A stretch of DNA of 64,000 nucleotides from NCBI RefSeq assembly GCF_036226405.1, contig NZ_CP108464.1, positions 6,014,001 to 6,078,000 of the forward strand, read 5' to 3'. The stretch is from Streptomyces sp. NBC_01260 (GTDB taxonomy: Bacteria > Actinomycetota > Actinomycetes > Streptomycetales > Streptomycetaceae). The notes beneath the pieces are model-generated. The model saw only the letters and a program-made list of their open reading frames with translations, was not told the DNA's origin and did not search any database. Of the stretch, positions 23,691 through 31,956 are shown one piece after another; position 1 is the stretch's first letter; the number at the start of each line of letters is the position of its first letter. The translations under genes were made by a program, and so were the position numbers.

Positions 23691-25193
23691 GTGCGCCCAT
23701 CCGTCCCCCACCACCGCCCGCCCCGGACGCGCCGCGTCCGGCGCCTGTTCCGGCGCATCGCGTTCACCGCCGTCCTCGGCCTCGTCGCCGCGACGCCGAT
23801 CGCCACGGCGGCCGCCCCGCCGGCCGCCGCTGCCGCCGGGGGCCTCCAGCAGGTCACCGGCTTCGGCTCCAACCCCGGCAACCTCCAGATGTACGAGTAC
23901 ACCCCCGCCGGCCTCCCCGCGAACGCCCCCCTGGTCGTCGCCCTGCACGGCTGCGCCCAGACGGCCGACGCGTACTACACCAACTCCGGCTGGCCGCAGT
24001 TCGCCGACCGGTGGGGCTTCGACGTCGTCTTCCCGCAGACCACGTCCGCGAACAACGCGCTTTCCTGCTTCAGCTGGTTCGACGCGGCCGAGGACAGCCG
24101 GGGCAAGGGCGAGGCCGCGTCGATCGTGCAGATGGTGGAGCACGCGAAGCAGAGCCGGGGCTCGGACGGCCGCCGGGTGTACGTCACCGGCCTCTCGGCG
24201 GGCGGCGGCATGACCGCGGACCTGCTGGCCGCCTACCCGGACGTGTTCGCGGGCGGCTCGGTGGCCTCGGGGCTTCCCGCGCAGTGCGCGACGAGCCAGG
24301 CGGCCGCGTCGGGCTGCCAGACGGGCCCGCAGAAGCTCAGCCCCGCGCAGTGGGGCGACAAGGTCCGCGGCGGCTATCCCGGGTACACCGGCCCGTGGCC
24401 CCGGGTGGCGATCTGGCAGGGCACCTCCGACTACACGGTGTACCCGGCCAACGCCACGGCGCTGCGCGACCAGTGGACGGACGTCTGGGGCATCGGCCAG
24501 ACCCCGTCGTCCACCGACACCCTCCCCGGCAACACCACGCGCAGCGTCTACAACGACTCCGCCGGGCAGCCGGCCGTGGAGACGTACACCGTCTCCGGCA
24601 TGGGCCACGGCCTTGCGGTGAGCCCGGGGCCGGGCGCGGAGCAGTGCGGGAGGGCGGCCGCGTACTTCCTGAACACGATCTGCTCGACGTACTACACGGG
24701 CGTGTTCTGGGGCCTGGACGGCGGCGCTCCGGGCGGCGGCGACCGGCTGCCGGCCCCGGCGGGCGTGACGGTCACGGGCGTCACCGATGCCACCGCGTCC
24801 CTGTCCTGGAACGCGGTCGCGGGCGCCGCCTCGTACGCCGTGTTCCGCAACGGTACGAAGACCGCGTCCCCGGCGGGCACGACGTACACGGACACCGGCC
24901 TGACCGCCGCTACCGCCTACCGCTACACGGTGGCGGCGGTCGACGGATCGGGAACGGCCGGCGCCGCGTCCGTCCAGGTGACGGCCACCACGACGGGCGG
25001 CGCACCCGCGCGGTGCTTCACCGCCACCAACTACGCGCAGGTGGCCGCGGGCAGGGCCCACACCACGGGCGGGTACGTCTACGCCAACGGCTCGGAGGCG
25101 AACATGGGCCTGTACAACGTCTTCGTCACGCACACCCTCAAGGAGTCACCGGCGGGGTACTTCGTGATCGCGGACAGCGGCTGCACCGGCTGA
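23691..25193 (+). CDS. Extracellular poly(3-hydroxybutyrate) depolymerase (LpqC/CE1-like) with Fn3 and C-terminal domain
   Basis: 500 aa. GTG start at 23691 with GGAGGAA upstream, then an Arg-rich n-region and a hydrophobic core (IAFTAVLGLVAATPIATAAA): exported. Catalytic domain at about 45-345: oxyanion region ALHGCAQTADAY, nucleophile in GLSAGGGM (about Ser168), aspartate in IWQGTSDYTVYP and histidine in SGMGHGLAV. A fibronectin type III linker (about 355-445) follows, then a C-terminal domain (RCFTATNYAQVAAGRAHTTGG...YVYANGSEANMG) resembling the substrate-binding or 'CBM-like' module of these depolymerases. It degrades PHB or related polyesters outside the cell. The frame is open upstream as far as 23433, but that portion is not part of the protein. 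Confidence 0.85.
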   Translation: MRPSVPHHRPPRTRRVRRLFRRIAFTAVLGLVAATPIATAAAPPAAAAAGGLQQVTGFGSNPGNLQMYEYTPAGLPANAPLVVALHGCAQTADAYYTNSGWPQFADRWGFDVVFPQTTSANNALSCFSWFDAAEDSRGKGEAASIVQMVEHAKQSRGSDGRRVYVTGLSAGGGMTADLLAAYPDVFAGGSVASGLPAQCATSQAAASGCQTGPQKLSPAQWGDKVRGGYPGYTGPWPRVAIWQGTSDYTVYPANATALRDQWTDVWGIGQTPSSTDTLPGNTTRSVYNDSAGQPAVETYTVSGMGHGLAVSPGPGAEQCGRAAAYFLNTICSTYYTGVFWGLDGGAPGGGDRLPAPAGVTVTGVTDATASLSWNAVAGAASYAVFRNGTKTASPAGTTYTDTGLTAATAYRYTVAAVDGSGTAGAASVQVTATTTGGAPARCFTATNYAQVAAGRAHTTGGYVYANGSEANMGLYNVFVTHTLKESPAGYFVIADSGCTG

Positions 25194-25200
25194 TCCGGAC

Positions 25201-25248
25201 GGCGGACGGGGCCCGGCGGAACTGCCGGGCCCCGCCCCCCCCGTCCGC
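25201..25248. terminator. Bidirectional terminator between PHB depolymerase and alpha/beta hydrolase
   Basis: Nested inverted repeats: outer GGCGGAC (25201-25207) with GTCCGCC (25242-25248), inner 10-bp stem GGGGCCCGGC (25208-25217) with its complement (25224-25233) and loop GGAACT. It fills the gap between the convergent stops at 25193 and 25251. Confidence 0.75.
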
Positions 25249-25250
25249 CG

Positions 25251-26135
25251 TCAGGCGCGCGCGTACGCCACCAGGCGGTCGGCGATCTCCCGCCCGCCCC
25301 GATCGCCCGTGAGCACCGTGTAGTGGTTCACGTCCCGCACCGCCACCGGCTCCAGCCGGGTCCCGTCCAGGCCCGCCGCCGCCAGCCGCTTCTCGTCGTA
25401 CAGGCCCTGCTCCTCGTCCATCAGGCCGCGTGCCGCCCACAGCAGCGTCGCCTCGACGGGCAGCTTCCGCACCGCCGAGAGCACCTCCTCGTCGAAGAGG
25501 CCGATGCCGTCCGTGCGGACCGCCTCGATCCGGCACGTGGAGTGCATGGCCGGTTCAGCGCCCGTCAGGTCGCGCTGGATGTAGGTGTCCACCTCGTCCG
25601 ACCAGGCGCCCGCGAACGCCGGGTGCGCCTGCCAGAAGGCCCGGTAGGCGGCCCGGTCCGCGAAGGTCATCGACAGCCGGTCCATCGCCGGACCTATCAC
25701 CGCCGTCATCAGCTCGTCCGGCGACAGGTGCGTGGGCGCCGGGAAGCCGATGCCGCCGTCGACGAGCAGCAGCGGTCCGAAGCGCTCCGGATGGCGTACC
25801 GCGGCGAGCACCGCCACGAACGCCCCCATCGAGTGGCCCGCCAGCACCACCCGGTCCAGGCCCAGTGCCTCGGTCAGGGCGGCGATGTCGTCCGCGTGGG
25901 CGGCGATGCCGTAGGGGCCGGGGAGCCCCGAACTCCCCGCCCTGCCGCGCAGGTCCGGGGCGACCAGGGTGACGCGTCCGGCCAGCAGCCGGGCCACCGC
26001 GCCCCAGGAGAGCGCGTTGGCGGTGATGCCGTGCAGCGCGACCACCACCGGCGCGTCCGGATCGCCGGCCGGCCAGCGCACGGCCGCCAGCTCGCCCCCG
26101 GCGACAGGGACCTTGATCTCTTCGTACGGAATCAC
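25251..26135 (-). CDS. Alpha/beta hydrolase, last gene of the Liv operon
   Basis: 294 aa cytosolic enzyme. Oxyanion motif VVALHGITANALSW, nucleophile elbow AGHSMGAF (about Ser104), and C-terminal histidine in RDVNHYTVLTGD; the acid is probably in the LPVEATLLWAARGLMDE segment. The GTG at 26135 overlaps the livM stop (GTGA), so it is translated with the importer genes. A hydrolase inside an ABC importer operon suggests the imported compound is an ester or amide that is cut on arrival, rather than a plain amino acid. Substrate unknown; haloperoxidase- or lactonase-like enzymes share these motifs. Confidence 0.8.
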   Translation of the reverse strand: MIPYEEIKVPVAGGELAAVRWPAGDPDAPVVVALHGITANALSWGAVARLLAGRVTLVAPDLRGRAGSSGLPGPYGIAAHADDIAALTEALGLDRVVLAGHSMGAFVAVLAAVRHPERFGPLLLVDGGIGFPAPTHLSPDELMTAVIGPAMDRLSMTFADRAAYRAFWQAHPAFAGAWSDEVDTYIQRDLTGAEPAMHSTCRIEAVRTDGIGLFDEEVLSAVRKLPVEATLLWAARGLMDEEQGLYDEKRLAAAGLDGTRLEPVAVRDVNHYTVLTGDRGGREIADRLVAYARA

Positions 26136-27274
26136 GGGTTTCCGTTCTCCTTCCGGGGCGGGATCTCTTCGGCGGGCCCGCTTCGGCGCAGCGCGGCCAG
26201 TCTGGAGGGCAGCCGGGCCAGACCGCCCGGCAGCAGATGTACCACGGCCACGAACAGCACGCCCAGCAGGAACAGGGGCTGGGAGAGCGGGACGCGGAGC
26301 ACCGCCGGGAGGCCGGCGACCGCGCCCGAACCGGCCAGGTCGCCGAGCCGGTGGTCCGCCCAGGTGTAGAGGATGCCGCCGGCCATCGGGCCCCAGCGGG
26401 TTCCGGAGCCGCCCAGCACCACCATCACCAGCAGCGACAGGGTGAAGTCGGACGTGGTCGTCTGGGGGGTGGAGCCACCGGTCAGGAGCAGGTGCACGAT
26501 GCCGCCGAGTGCGGCGAGCGCGCCCGCGAGGACGAAGGCCGTCAGCTTGAATCCGTACGGCTTCAGCCCCAGCACCTCCACCCGGCGCTCGTTCTCCTTG
26601 ATGCCCTCCCAGACGCGTCCGGTGGGGGAGCGGACCGCCCAGTGGACGACGCCGAGGGTGAGGACGAGGTAGGCGAGGGCGATCCAGTAGAGGTTCGCGG
26701 TGTTGTCGATGCCGACGAGCCAGGAGGGCAGCAGGTCCGCCGGCGCGGCCCGGCCCTCCTCGCCGCCGGTGACGCCACCGGGGTCGCGGGAGACCAGGAT
26801 CGAGCCCGCCTGGGCGAAGGCCAGCGTCACCATGGAGAAGCCGATGCCGGTGACGCGCAGGCTCACCGACCCCAGGACCAGGGCCAGCGCGATCCCGAAG
26901 CAGAGTCCCAGGAGCGCGGCGGCGGCGAACGGGAGCCCCGCCTCCAGCAGGAACACGTTGGTGGCGTAGCTGCCCGCCGCGAAGTACAGGGCGTGGCCGA
27001 AGGAGAGCAGGCCCGTGCGGCCCAGCAGCAGGTCGTAGCCCGTGGCCAGGGCGCCGAACAGCAGGCAGGTGGCGATGAGTTGCAGGCTTCCCGCACTGCC
27101 GAGCGGGCCGTCCAGCAGACCCGGCACCGGCAGCGCGCTGTAGGGCGCCACGACCAGGACCAGCAGGACGGCGGCGGGCCACCGGTGCAGCAGTCGCCGG
27201 GACCTGCCGGGAGGCGCCGGTGCGGCGGGGGCTGCGCCGTCGGCGCGGTCGTGTGTCTCGGTGGCGGTGCTCAC
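26132..27274 (-). CDS. livM: Branched-chain amino-acid-type ABC permease LivM
   Basis: 380 aa inner-membrane subunit. After a basic, proline-rich tail, about nine hydrophobic segments follow. Family motifs are visible: GYDLLLGRTGLLSFGHALYFAAG-type segment near residue 80, VGSVSLRVTG-type turn, and the EAA-like coupling loop ENERRVEVLGLKPYGFKLTAFVLAG. The C-terminus has GSGTRWGPMAGG. The GTG at 27274 overlaps the livH stop (GTGA). It pairs with LivH to form the pore of a hydrophobic-amino-acid-transporter-family importer. Confidence 0.88.
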   Translation of the reverse strand: MSTATETHDRADGAAPAAPAPPGRSRRLLHRWPAAVLLVLVVAPYSALPVPGLLDGPLGSAGSLQLIATCLLFGALATGYDLLLGRTGLLSFGHALYFAAGSYATNVFLLEAGLPFAAAALLGLCFGIALALVLGSVSLRVTGIGFSMVTLAFAQAGSILVSRDPGGVTGGEEGRAAPADLLPSWLVGIDNTANLYWIALAYLVLTLGVVHWAVRSPTGRVWEGIKENERRVEVLGLKPYGFKLTAFVLAGALAALGGIVHLLLTGGSTPQTTTSDFTLSLLVMVVLGGSGTRWGPMAGGILYTWADHRLGDLAGSGAVAGLPAVLRVPLSQPLFLLGVLFVAVVHLLPGGLARLPSRLAALRRSGPAEEIPPRKENGNP

Positions 27275-28158
27275 GCGAGCCTCCCCGTCAGTCCGCGCGG
27301 GCGGATCAGCAGCAGCGCGGCGAGCAGGACGACGACCGCCAGATCGCCGAGGCCCGCCGCGGTGTAGTAGTTGGCGAACTGCTGGACCAGGCCGATGACC
27401 ACGGACGCCACGGCGGCGCCGGTCACCGAGCCCATGCCGCCGGTGACCACGACGACGAACGCGAAGATCAGCAGCGAGGTGCCCTGACGGGGGTCGACCG
27501 AACCGAAGTACAGCCCGCCGAGCGCCCCGCCGAGTGCGGCGGCGCAGCCCCCGATCGCGAAGACGAGGGTGAACGCCCTGCGGACGTCGATGCCGAGCGC
27601 GGTGACCATCGCCCGGTCCTCGACCCCCGCCCGGACGACGAGACCGTGCCGGGTCCGGCCCAGGAAGAGCCGCAGCGCCACCAGGACCACGACCGCGGCC
27701 GCCACCAGGACGAGGCGGTTGACCGGGACCCGCGCGCCCAGCAGCCCGAAGGTGCCGGACAGCGCCTGGGGGCCCGGGAAGGTCCGGGCGTCCGGGCCCC
27801 AGATCCCCGACAGCAGCGCGGGGACCGCGAGCCCCACCCCGACGGTGGCGAGCACCTGCTCGCGCGGCCGGGTGTAGAGCGGGCGGACGACGGCGAGTTC
27901 CAGGAGCACGGCGGCGACGGTGCCCACCGCCGTGCCGAACAGCACCGCGAGGACGAAGCCGGCCCCGCCGGGTCCCGCGCCGGGCAGATGGCCGGACGCC
28001 GCCCACCAGGTGCCGTACGCGCCGATGGACAGCAGCGCCCCGTGCGCGAAGTTGAGCACGTCCATCAGGCCGAAGATCAGCGAGAGTCCGGACGCGATGA
28101 GGAAGTACAGGGCTCCCAGACCGAGTCCGGTCATGGTGAGCAGCACGATGGTGGACAT
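27271..28158 (-). CDS. livH: Branched-chain amino-acid-type ABC permease LivH
   Basis: 295 aa, about eight membrane segments. The opening STIVLLTMTGLGLGALYFLIASGLSLIFGLMDVLNFAHGAL contains the LivH signature GLxxxxGLMxxxNFAHG. The coupling loop is GVEDRAMVTALGIDVRRAFTLVFAIGG, with the conserved DRxMxxxLGI pattern. ATG at 28158 shares one base with the livF stop (TGATG). Functions with LivM. Confidence 0.9.
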   Translation of the reverse strand: MSTIVLLTMTGLGLGALYFLIASGLSLIFGLMDVLNFAHGALLSIGAYGTWWAASGHLPGAGPGGAGFVLAVLFGTAVGTVAAVLLELAVVRPLYTRPREQVLATVGVGLAVPALLSGIWGPDARTFPGPQALSGTFGLLGARVPVNRLVLVAAAVVVLVALRLFLGRTRHGLVVRAGVEDRAMVTALGIDVRRAFTLVFAIGGCAAALGGALGGLYFGSVDPRQGTSLLIFAFVVVVTGGMGSVTGAAVASVVIGLVQQFANYYTAAGLGDLAVVVLLAALLLIRPRGLTGRLA

Positions 28159-28904
28159 CAGGAATCCGCCTCCACAGAGGGTGCTTCGGTGGCCGGCCCG
28201 TGCCCCACGCCGAGCAGCCGGCGGGCCGCCTCCGCGTCGCCGAGCAGTTCGTCCGCCGGGCCGCGGTAGGCGGTCCGGCCGTCGGCCAGCACCACGCAGT
28301 GCTCGGCGAGCCGGCGTACGACGGCGAGGTTCTGCTCCACGAGCAGCACCGGTACCGCCTCGGCGGCCCGCTCCAGCACCTGCGCCACCTCGGTGACGAC
28401 CTTCGGCGCCAGGCCCTTGGTGGGTTCGTCCGCGATGATCAGCCGGTTGGCGTTGAGCAGGGTGCGGCCGATGGCGACCATCTGCTGCTGGCCGCCGGAC
28501 AGCGTCCCGGCCAACTGCCGTGCCCGTTGCTTGAGTTCGGGGAAGAGTTCATGGACCAGGGGGTAGTCGGGATCGCCCGCGCCGCGCCGCTCGGCCAGTC
28601 GCAGGTTCTCCGCAACGGTCAGCCCGGCGAAGACGCCGCGGTCCTCGGGGGCGTACCCCACACCCTGCCGGACCACGGCGTGGGTGGGCAGGGCCACGGT
28701 CTCCTCGCCGTCCAGCAGCACACTGCCGCTGCGTGGGACGAGGCCCAGGATGCCCCGTACGGTCGTGGTCTTCCCGGCGCCGTTGCGGCCCAGCAGCGCG
28801 GTCACGCCGTGCGCGGCGACCTCCAGGCCGACGCCGTGCAGGATGTGCCGGCCGCCGATCAGGACCCGCAGGTCCCGTACGGCGAGCAGGGTCCGCGCGC
28901 TCAC
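28158..28904 (-). CDS. livF: ABC transporter ATPase LivF
   Basis: 248 aa cytosolic ATPase. Walker A GRNGAGKTTT, Q-loop VGYAPEDRGVF, signature LSGGQQQMVAIG, Walker B LIIADEPTKGLAP, H-loop LVEQN (the usual histidine is replaced, as is normal in LivF). The GTG at 28904 overlaps the livG stop (GTGA). The frame is open upstream through livG and livK but without matching content. Confidence 0.9.
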   Translation of the reverse strand: MSARTLLAVRDLRVLIGGRHILHGVGLEVAAHGVTALLGRNGAGKTTTVRGILGLVPRSGSVLLDGEETVALPTHAVVRQGVGYAPEDRGVFAGLTVAENLRLAERRGAGDPDYPLVHELFPELKQRARQLAGTLSGGQQQMVAIGRTLLNANRLIIADEPTKGLAPKVVTEVAQVLERAAEAVPVLLVEQNLAVVRRLAEHCVVLADGRTAYRGPADELLGDAEAARRLLGVGHGPATEAPSVEADS

Positions 28905-29695
28905 AACCCCTCCCCGAGGTAGGCCTGTTGCACGGTCGGATCGGCGGTGACGGCCTCGGGGGTGTCCAGTGCCAGCAGCCGGCCGTGATGCATCACCGCG
29001 AGCCGGTCGGCCAGGCCCAGGAGTACGTCCATGTGGTGCTCGACCATGAGGACGGTGCGCCCCTCGTCCCGGTGCAGGGTGCGGATCAGCTCGGTCAGTG
29101 CCGGGACCTCCTCCGCGCTCACCCCGGCCATCGGCTCGTCGAGCAGCATCAGCCGGGGCTCGCCCACCAGCAGCACGGCCAGCTCCAGCTTCCGCTTCTC
29201 GCCGTGCGACAGCTCGGACGCGGTCGTGCCGGCCCGGTGGCCGAGACCGGTGCGCTCCAGCACGCCGGCCACCTCGGCGGGGTACGGGTCGGCGCGCCGC
29301 CAGAGCCGGTACGAGCCGCCCCGGGCGGCCTGCGCCGCCAGCCGGACGTGGTCGGCCACGGTCATGGCGGGCCAGAGGCTGGACGTCTGGAACGTCCGGC
29401 CGATCCCGCGCCGGGCCCGCACGTGCGCGGGCCGGTCCGTCATATCGGTGCCGTCCAGCGCGACCGTGCCCGCGGTCGGCATCACCGTGCCGCTGATGAG
29501 GTTGAACAGGGATGTCTTTCCGGCCCCGTTGGGGCCGATGAAGGCGAGGAACTCGCCCTGGCGGACGCCGAGCGTGATGTCCTGGACGATGCTCGCGCCA
29601 CCGATGCTCCAGCCGAGTCCGTCGAGCCGGAGCACGGGGGCCTCGCTGTCCGGCGGCCGGCCGTCCCGGCGCCCGAGGGGGTGCGGTGCGGTCAT
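28901..29695 (-). CDS. livG: ABC transporter ATPase LivG
   Basis: 264 aa. Walker A GPNGAGKTSL (about residues 54-63), Q-loop IGRTFQTSSL, signature LSHGEKRKLELA in place of the canonical LSGGQ, as usual for LivG, Walker B LMLLDEPMAGV and H-loop MVEHHMDV. ATG at 29695 is three bases after the livK stop. Partners with LivF. Confidence 0.9.
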   Translation of the reverse strand: MTAPHPLGRRDGRPPDSEAPVLRLDGLGWSIGGASIVQDITLGVRQGEFLAFIGPNGAGKTSLFNLISGTVMPTAGTVALDGTDMTDRPAHVRARRGIGRTFQTSSLWPAMTVADHVRLAAQAARGGSYRLWRRADPYPAEVAGVLERTGLGHRAGTTASELSHGEKRKLELAVLLVGEPRLMLLDEPMAGVSAEEVPALTELIRTLHRDEGRTVLMVEHHMDVLLGLADRLAVMHHGRLLALDTPEAVTADPTVQQAYLGEGL

Positions 29696-29698
29696 GGT

Positions 29699-30979
29699 TC
29701 AGCCCGCCGAGGGCTTCACGGGCGGCGCCACGGCGTCCATCGGCTCGGTGTCCAGCAGTTCCGGCTTCGCGGCGGCGCCCTTGCCGGTCAGCCTGGCCAC
29801 GAACATCGGCTGCACCAGGGCGTGGTCCTCGGCCCGGACCCGCGCCTTGCCCTTCACCCCGTCGAAGGTCCAGCCCTCCAGGGCCTTCACCATCGCGGCC
29901 GGGTCGGTGGCGCTGCCCTCGGCCACGGCGTGCACGATCATCTGGGCCGCGGTGAAGCCGTCCGGGGTGAACAGGTCGGGGGTGCCGCCGGCCTTCGTCA
30001 CCGAGTCGAGCATGGCCTTCTCCGCCGCGTTGCCGCCGCCCGCGCCGGGGAAGTAGTGGGCGAGGAAGGACACCTTGGCCCCGGCCGTCCCGAAGACCGG
30101 GTACGAGGCCGTCCCGGCGAGCCCGGTGACGACCTTGCCCGCGCCCAGCACGCCCTGCTGGTCCAGCGCGGTCCACAGCGCCGGTGCGGTGGAACCGGCC
30201 CAGGCCACGAAGACCAGGTCCGGCCCGCCCGACTTCACCTGCCGGGCGAACGGTGTCAGGTCCGTCGCGCTGGGCGGCGCCAGTACCGAACCCACCTCGG
30301 CGCCCTTCGCGCCGAGTACCGCTTTCACCGCGGCGACGTTCGCCTGGCCGAACGTGGAGTCCTGGGCCAGCACCGTGACCTTCTTGCCCTTGGCGTCGCC
30401 GAGCATCGCCCCGGCCGTGAGGATGTCCTGGTAGGACTGGCGGCCCGAGCGGAAGGTGTAGCCGTTGGTCCCGGTCACCGCGTCGGTGGCCGCAGGCCCG
30501 CTGATGTACAGCACCTTGTTCTGGGCGGCGAGCGGCGCCATCTGGAGAGCGACGCCGGAGTCGGTGGTGCCGGCCAGCACCTTGTAACCCTTGCCGATCA
30601 GGTTTTTCGCCGCGGAGACCGCCTTGCCGGGGTCGCCCGCGTCGTCCTGCTCGGTGACCTCGATGCGGTGGCCGGCGACCTTGCGGGTGCCGTGGGTCGC
30701 GTAGTCCAGGCCCGCCATGAAGCCGTCCCGGTACTGCTTGCCGTAGTCCGCGAGCAGCCCGGTCCGGGAGTAGACCAGGCCCACCTTCACGGCCGCGCCG
30801 CTGCCGGACTTCCCGCTTCCGGAATCGGCGCTGCCCGCCTTGCCGGCGGCGCTGCACCCGGTCAGCAGCAGACCGGCGGTGGCCAGTACGGCGACGGCGG
30901 ACAGGGCTGCGGGCCGGACGGTGCGGGTGGCCCCGCCGGCTCCGCTGGTTCTGCTTGCTCTGCTGGTTCTGCGACGCAT
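29699..30979 (-). CDS. Liv-type ABC substrate-binding lipoprotein
   Basis: 426 aa periplasmic-binding-protein-like lipoprotein (Peripla_BP_6). The ATG at 30979 starts an Arg-rich n-region; a hydrophobic core and lipobox LLTGC (about Cys42) follow, then a Gly/Ser linker. The bilobed domain opens with VKVGLVYSRTGLLADYGKQYRDG and includes ITEQDDAGDPGKAVSAAKNLI-like text and VLAGTTDSGVALQMAPLAAQ. First structural gene of the importer, 136 bases downstream of the KstR-like regulator gene on the same strand. Its ligand is not necessarily leucine: Peripla_BP_6 proteins also bind aromatic acids, amides and urea. Confidence 0.88.
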   Translation of the reverse strand: MRRRTSRASRTSGAGGATRTVRPAALSAVAVLATAGLLLTGCSAAGKAGSADSGSGKSGSGAAVKVGLVYSRTGLLADYGKQYRDGFMAGLDYATHGTRKVAGHRIEVTEQDDAGDPGKAVSAAKNLIGKGYKVLAGTTDSGVALQMAPLAAQNKVLYISGPAATDAVTGTNGYTFRSGRQSYQDILTAGAMLGDAKGKKVTVLAQDSTFGQANVAAVKAVLGAKGAEVGSVLAPPSATDLTPFARQVKSGGPDLVFVAWAGSTAPALWTALDQQGVLGAGKVVTGLAGTASYPVFGTAGAKVSFLAHYFPGAGGGNAAEKAMLDSVTKAGGTPDLFTPDGFTAAQMIVHAVAEGSATDPAAMVKALEGWTFDGVKGKARVRAEDHALVQPMFVARLTGKGAAAKPELLDTEPMDAVAPPVKPSAG

Positions 30980-31115
30980 GGCGACCGGCTCCTCGGCGTG
31001 TTCCTGTGATGTCGCCGAACCGTATGAACACCGTGCCGTCGTCGATATGGTGCAGGGCACCCCACCTGGCCGGGGAGGCGTGTGGGCGCCGCACATGGGC
31101 GGCGGCCCGGACGAC

Positions 31116-31727
31116 TCAGCGGGCCTGGTCCTCGGCCGTCAGGTCGATCAGCCGGCACACCGTCTCGATGTCTATCTTCACCTGGGCGATCGACGCCCGG
31201 CCGGACAGCCAGGTGATCAGCGCCGAGTGCCAGGTGTGCTCGATGACCCGGACGGCCGAGAGCTGTTCCGGCGTCGGGTGTTCAAGCCCCATCGAGTCCA
31301 GGATGATCGTCGTGGTGAGGCGCGAGACGGTGTCCACCTCGGGGCTCACGCTGCGGTCCGCGAAGGTCAGCGCGCGCACCATCGCGTCCGCCAGATGCGG
31401 TTCGCGCTGGAGCGCGCGGAACGCCCGCATCAGGGTGTCGGCGACCCGGTCCGCCGCGTCGGCCCCGGCCGGCGGACGTTTGCGCAGCGTGCCGTGCATG
31501 TGCTGGAGCTGGTCCTGCATGGTGGCCACCAGCAGATGGACCTTGGACGGGAAGTAGCGGTACAGGGTGCCCAGGGCGACCCCGGCGGCCTCCGCCACCT
31601 CACGCATCTGGACGGCCTCGAAACCGCCCCTGCTGGCGAGTTGGGCGCTGGCGTGCAGGATGCGGCGGCGGCGGGCCTCCTGGCGTTCCGTCAGGGGCGG
31701 CGATGCCGGTCTGGCTTCCGCTGTCAT
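31116..31727 (-). CDS. kstR: TetR-family regulator, KstR-like (steroid/cholesterol catabolism repressor)
   Basis: 203 aa. TetR DNA-binding domain at about residues 15-65: RRRRILHASAQLASRGGFEA, then VQMREVAEAAGVALGTLYRY and FPSKVHLLVA. Closely similar wording (GG(Y/F)EAVQMR, VGTLYRYFPSKVHLLV), the segment LADAMVRALTFADRS and the C-terminal WLSGRAS are how I remember M. tuberculosis KstR (Rv3574), which represses the cholesterol regulon and is released by a steroid-CoA. A perfect KstR consensus operator lies upstream at 31890-31903 and others precede beta-oxidation genes in this window. ATG 31727 was chosen (GGGA upstream); ATG 31736 is possible. It is encoded just before the Liv operon. Confidence 0.82.
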   Translation of the reverse strand: MTAEARPASPPLTERQEARRRRILHASAQLASRGGFEAVQMREVAEAAGVALGTLYRYFPSKVHLLVATMQDQLQHMHGTLRKRPPAGADAADRVADTLMRAFRALQREPHLADAMVRALTFADRSVSPEVDTVSRLTTTIILDSMGLEHPTPEQLSAVRVIEHTWHSALITWLSGRASIAQVKIDIETVCRLIDLTAEDQAR

Positions 31728-31889
31728 GTGTCCCATCCCCGTGGCTTCTGTCCGCGACCGCGAGGAGGCGGCGGCCGGTCCGGCGGCGCACAGCATGCCA
31801 GGGTGTGTGTCGTGGCGCGAATCACCTGATCCGGCCGTTGCACCGACGCTACCTGCCGGTAGATTCGTAGCTCATTGAACGATCCGGTC

Positions 31890-31903
31890 TATAACTTGTT
31901 CTA
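31890..31903. promoter_or_regulatory. KstR consensus operator, between kstR-like gene and glycosyltransferase
   Basis: TatAACttGTTctA matches TnnAACnnGTTnnA at every fixed base. It lies in the 229-base divergent gap (31728-31956) between the KstR-like regulator gene and the glycosyltransferase gene. On the minus strand TATAGA adjoins it. Likely an auto-regulatory site. Confidence 0.75.
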
Positions 31904-31956
31904 GATTAGCGTGAGCGGTTACGCTCCGCGAATACGCAGTGAGAAGGGGGCCGAGT

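Noticed and set aside
28158..31094. Apparent 978-aa protein including LivF
   Set aside because: Only the last 248 residues are LivF; the remainder is an out-of-frame reading of livG and livK.
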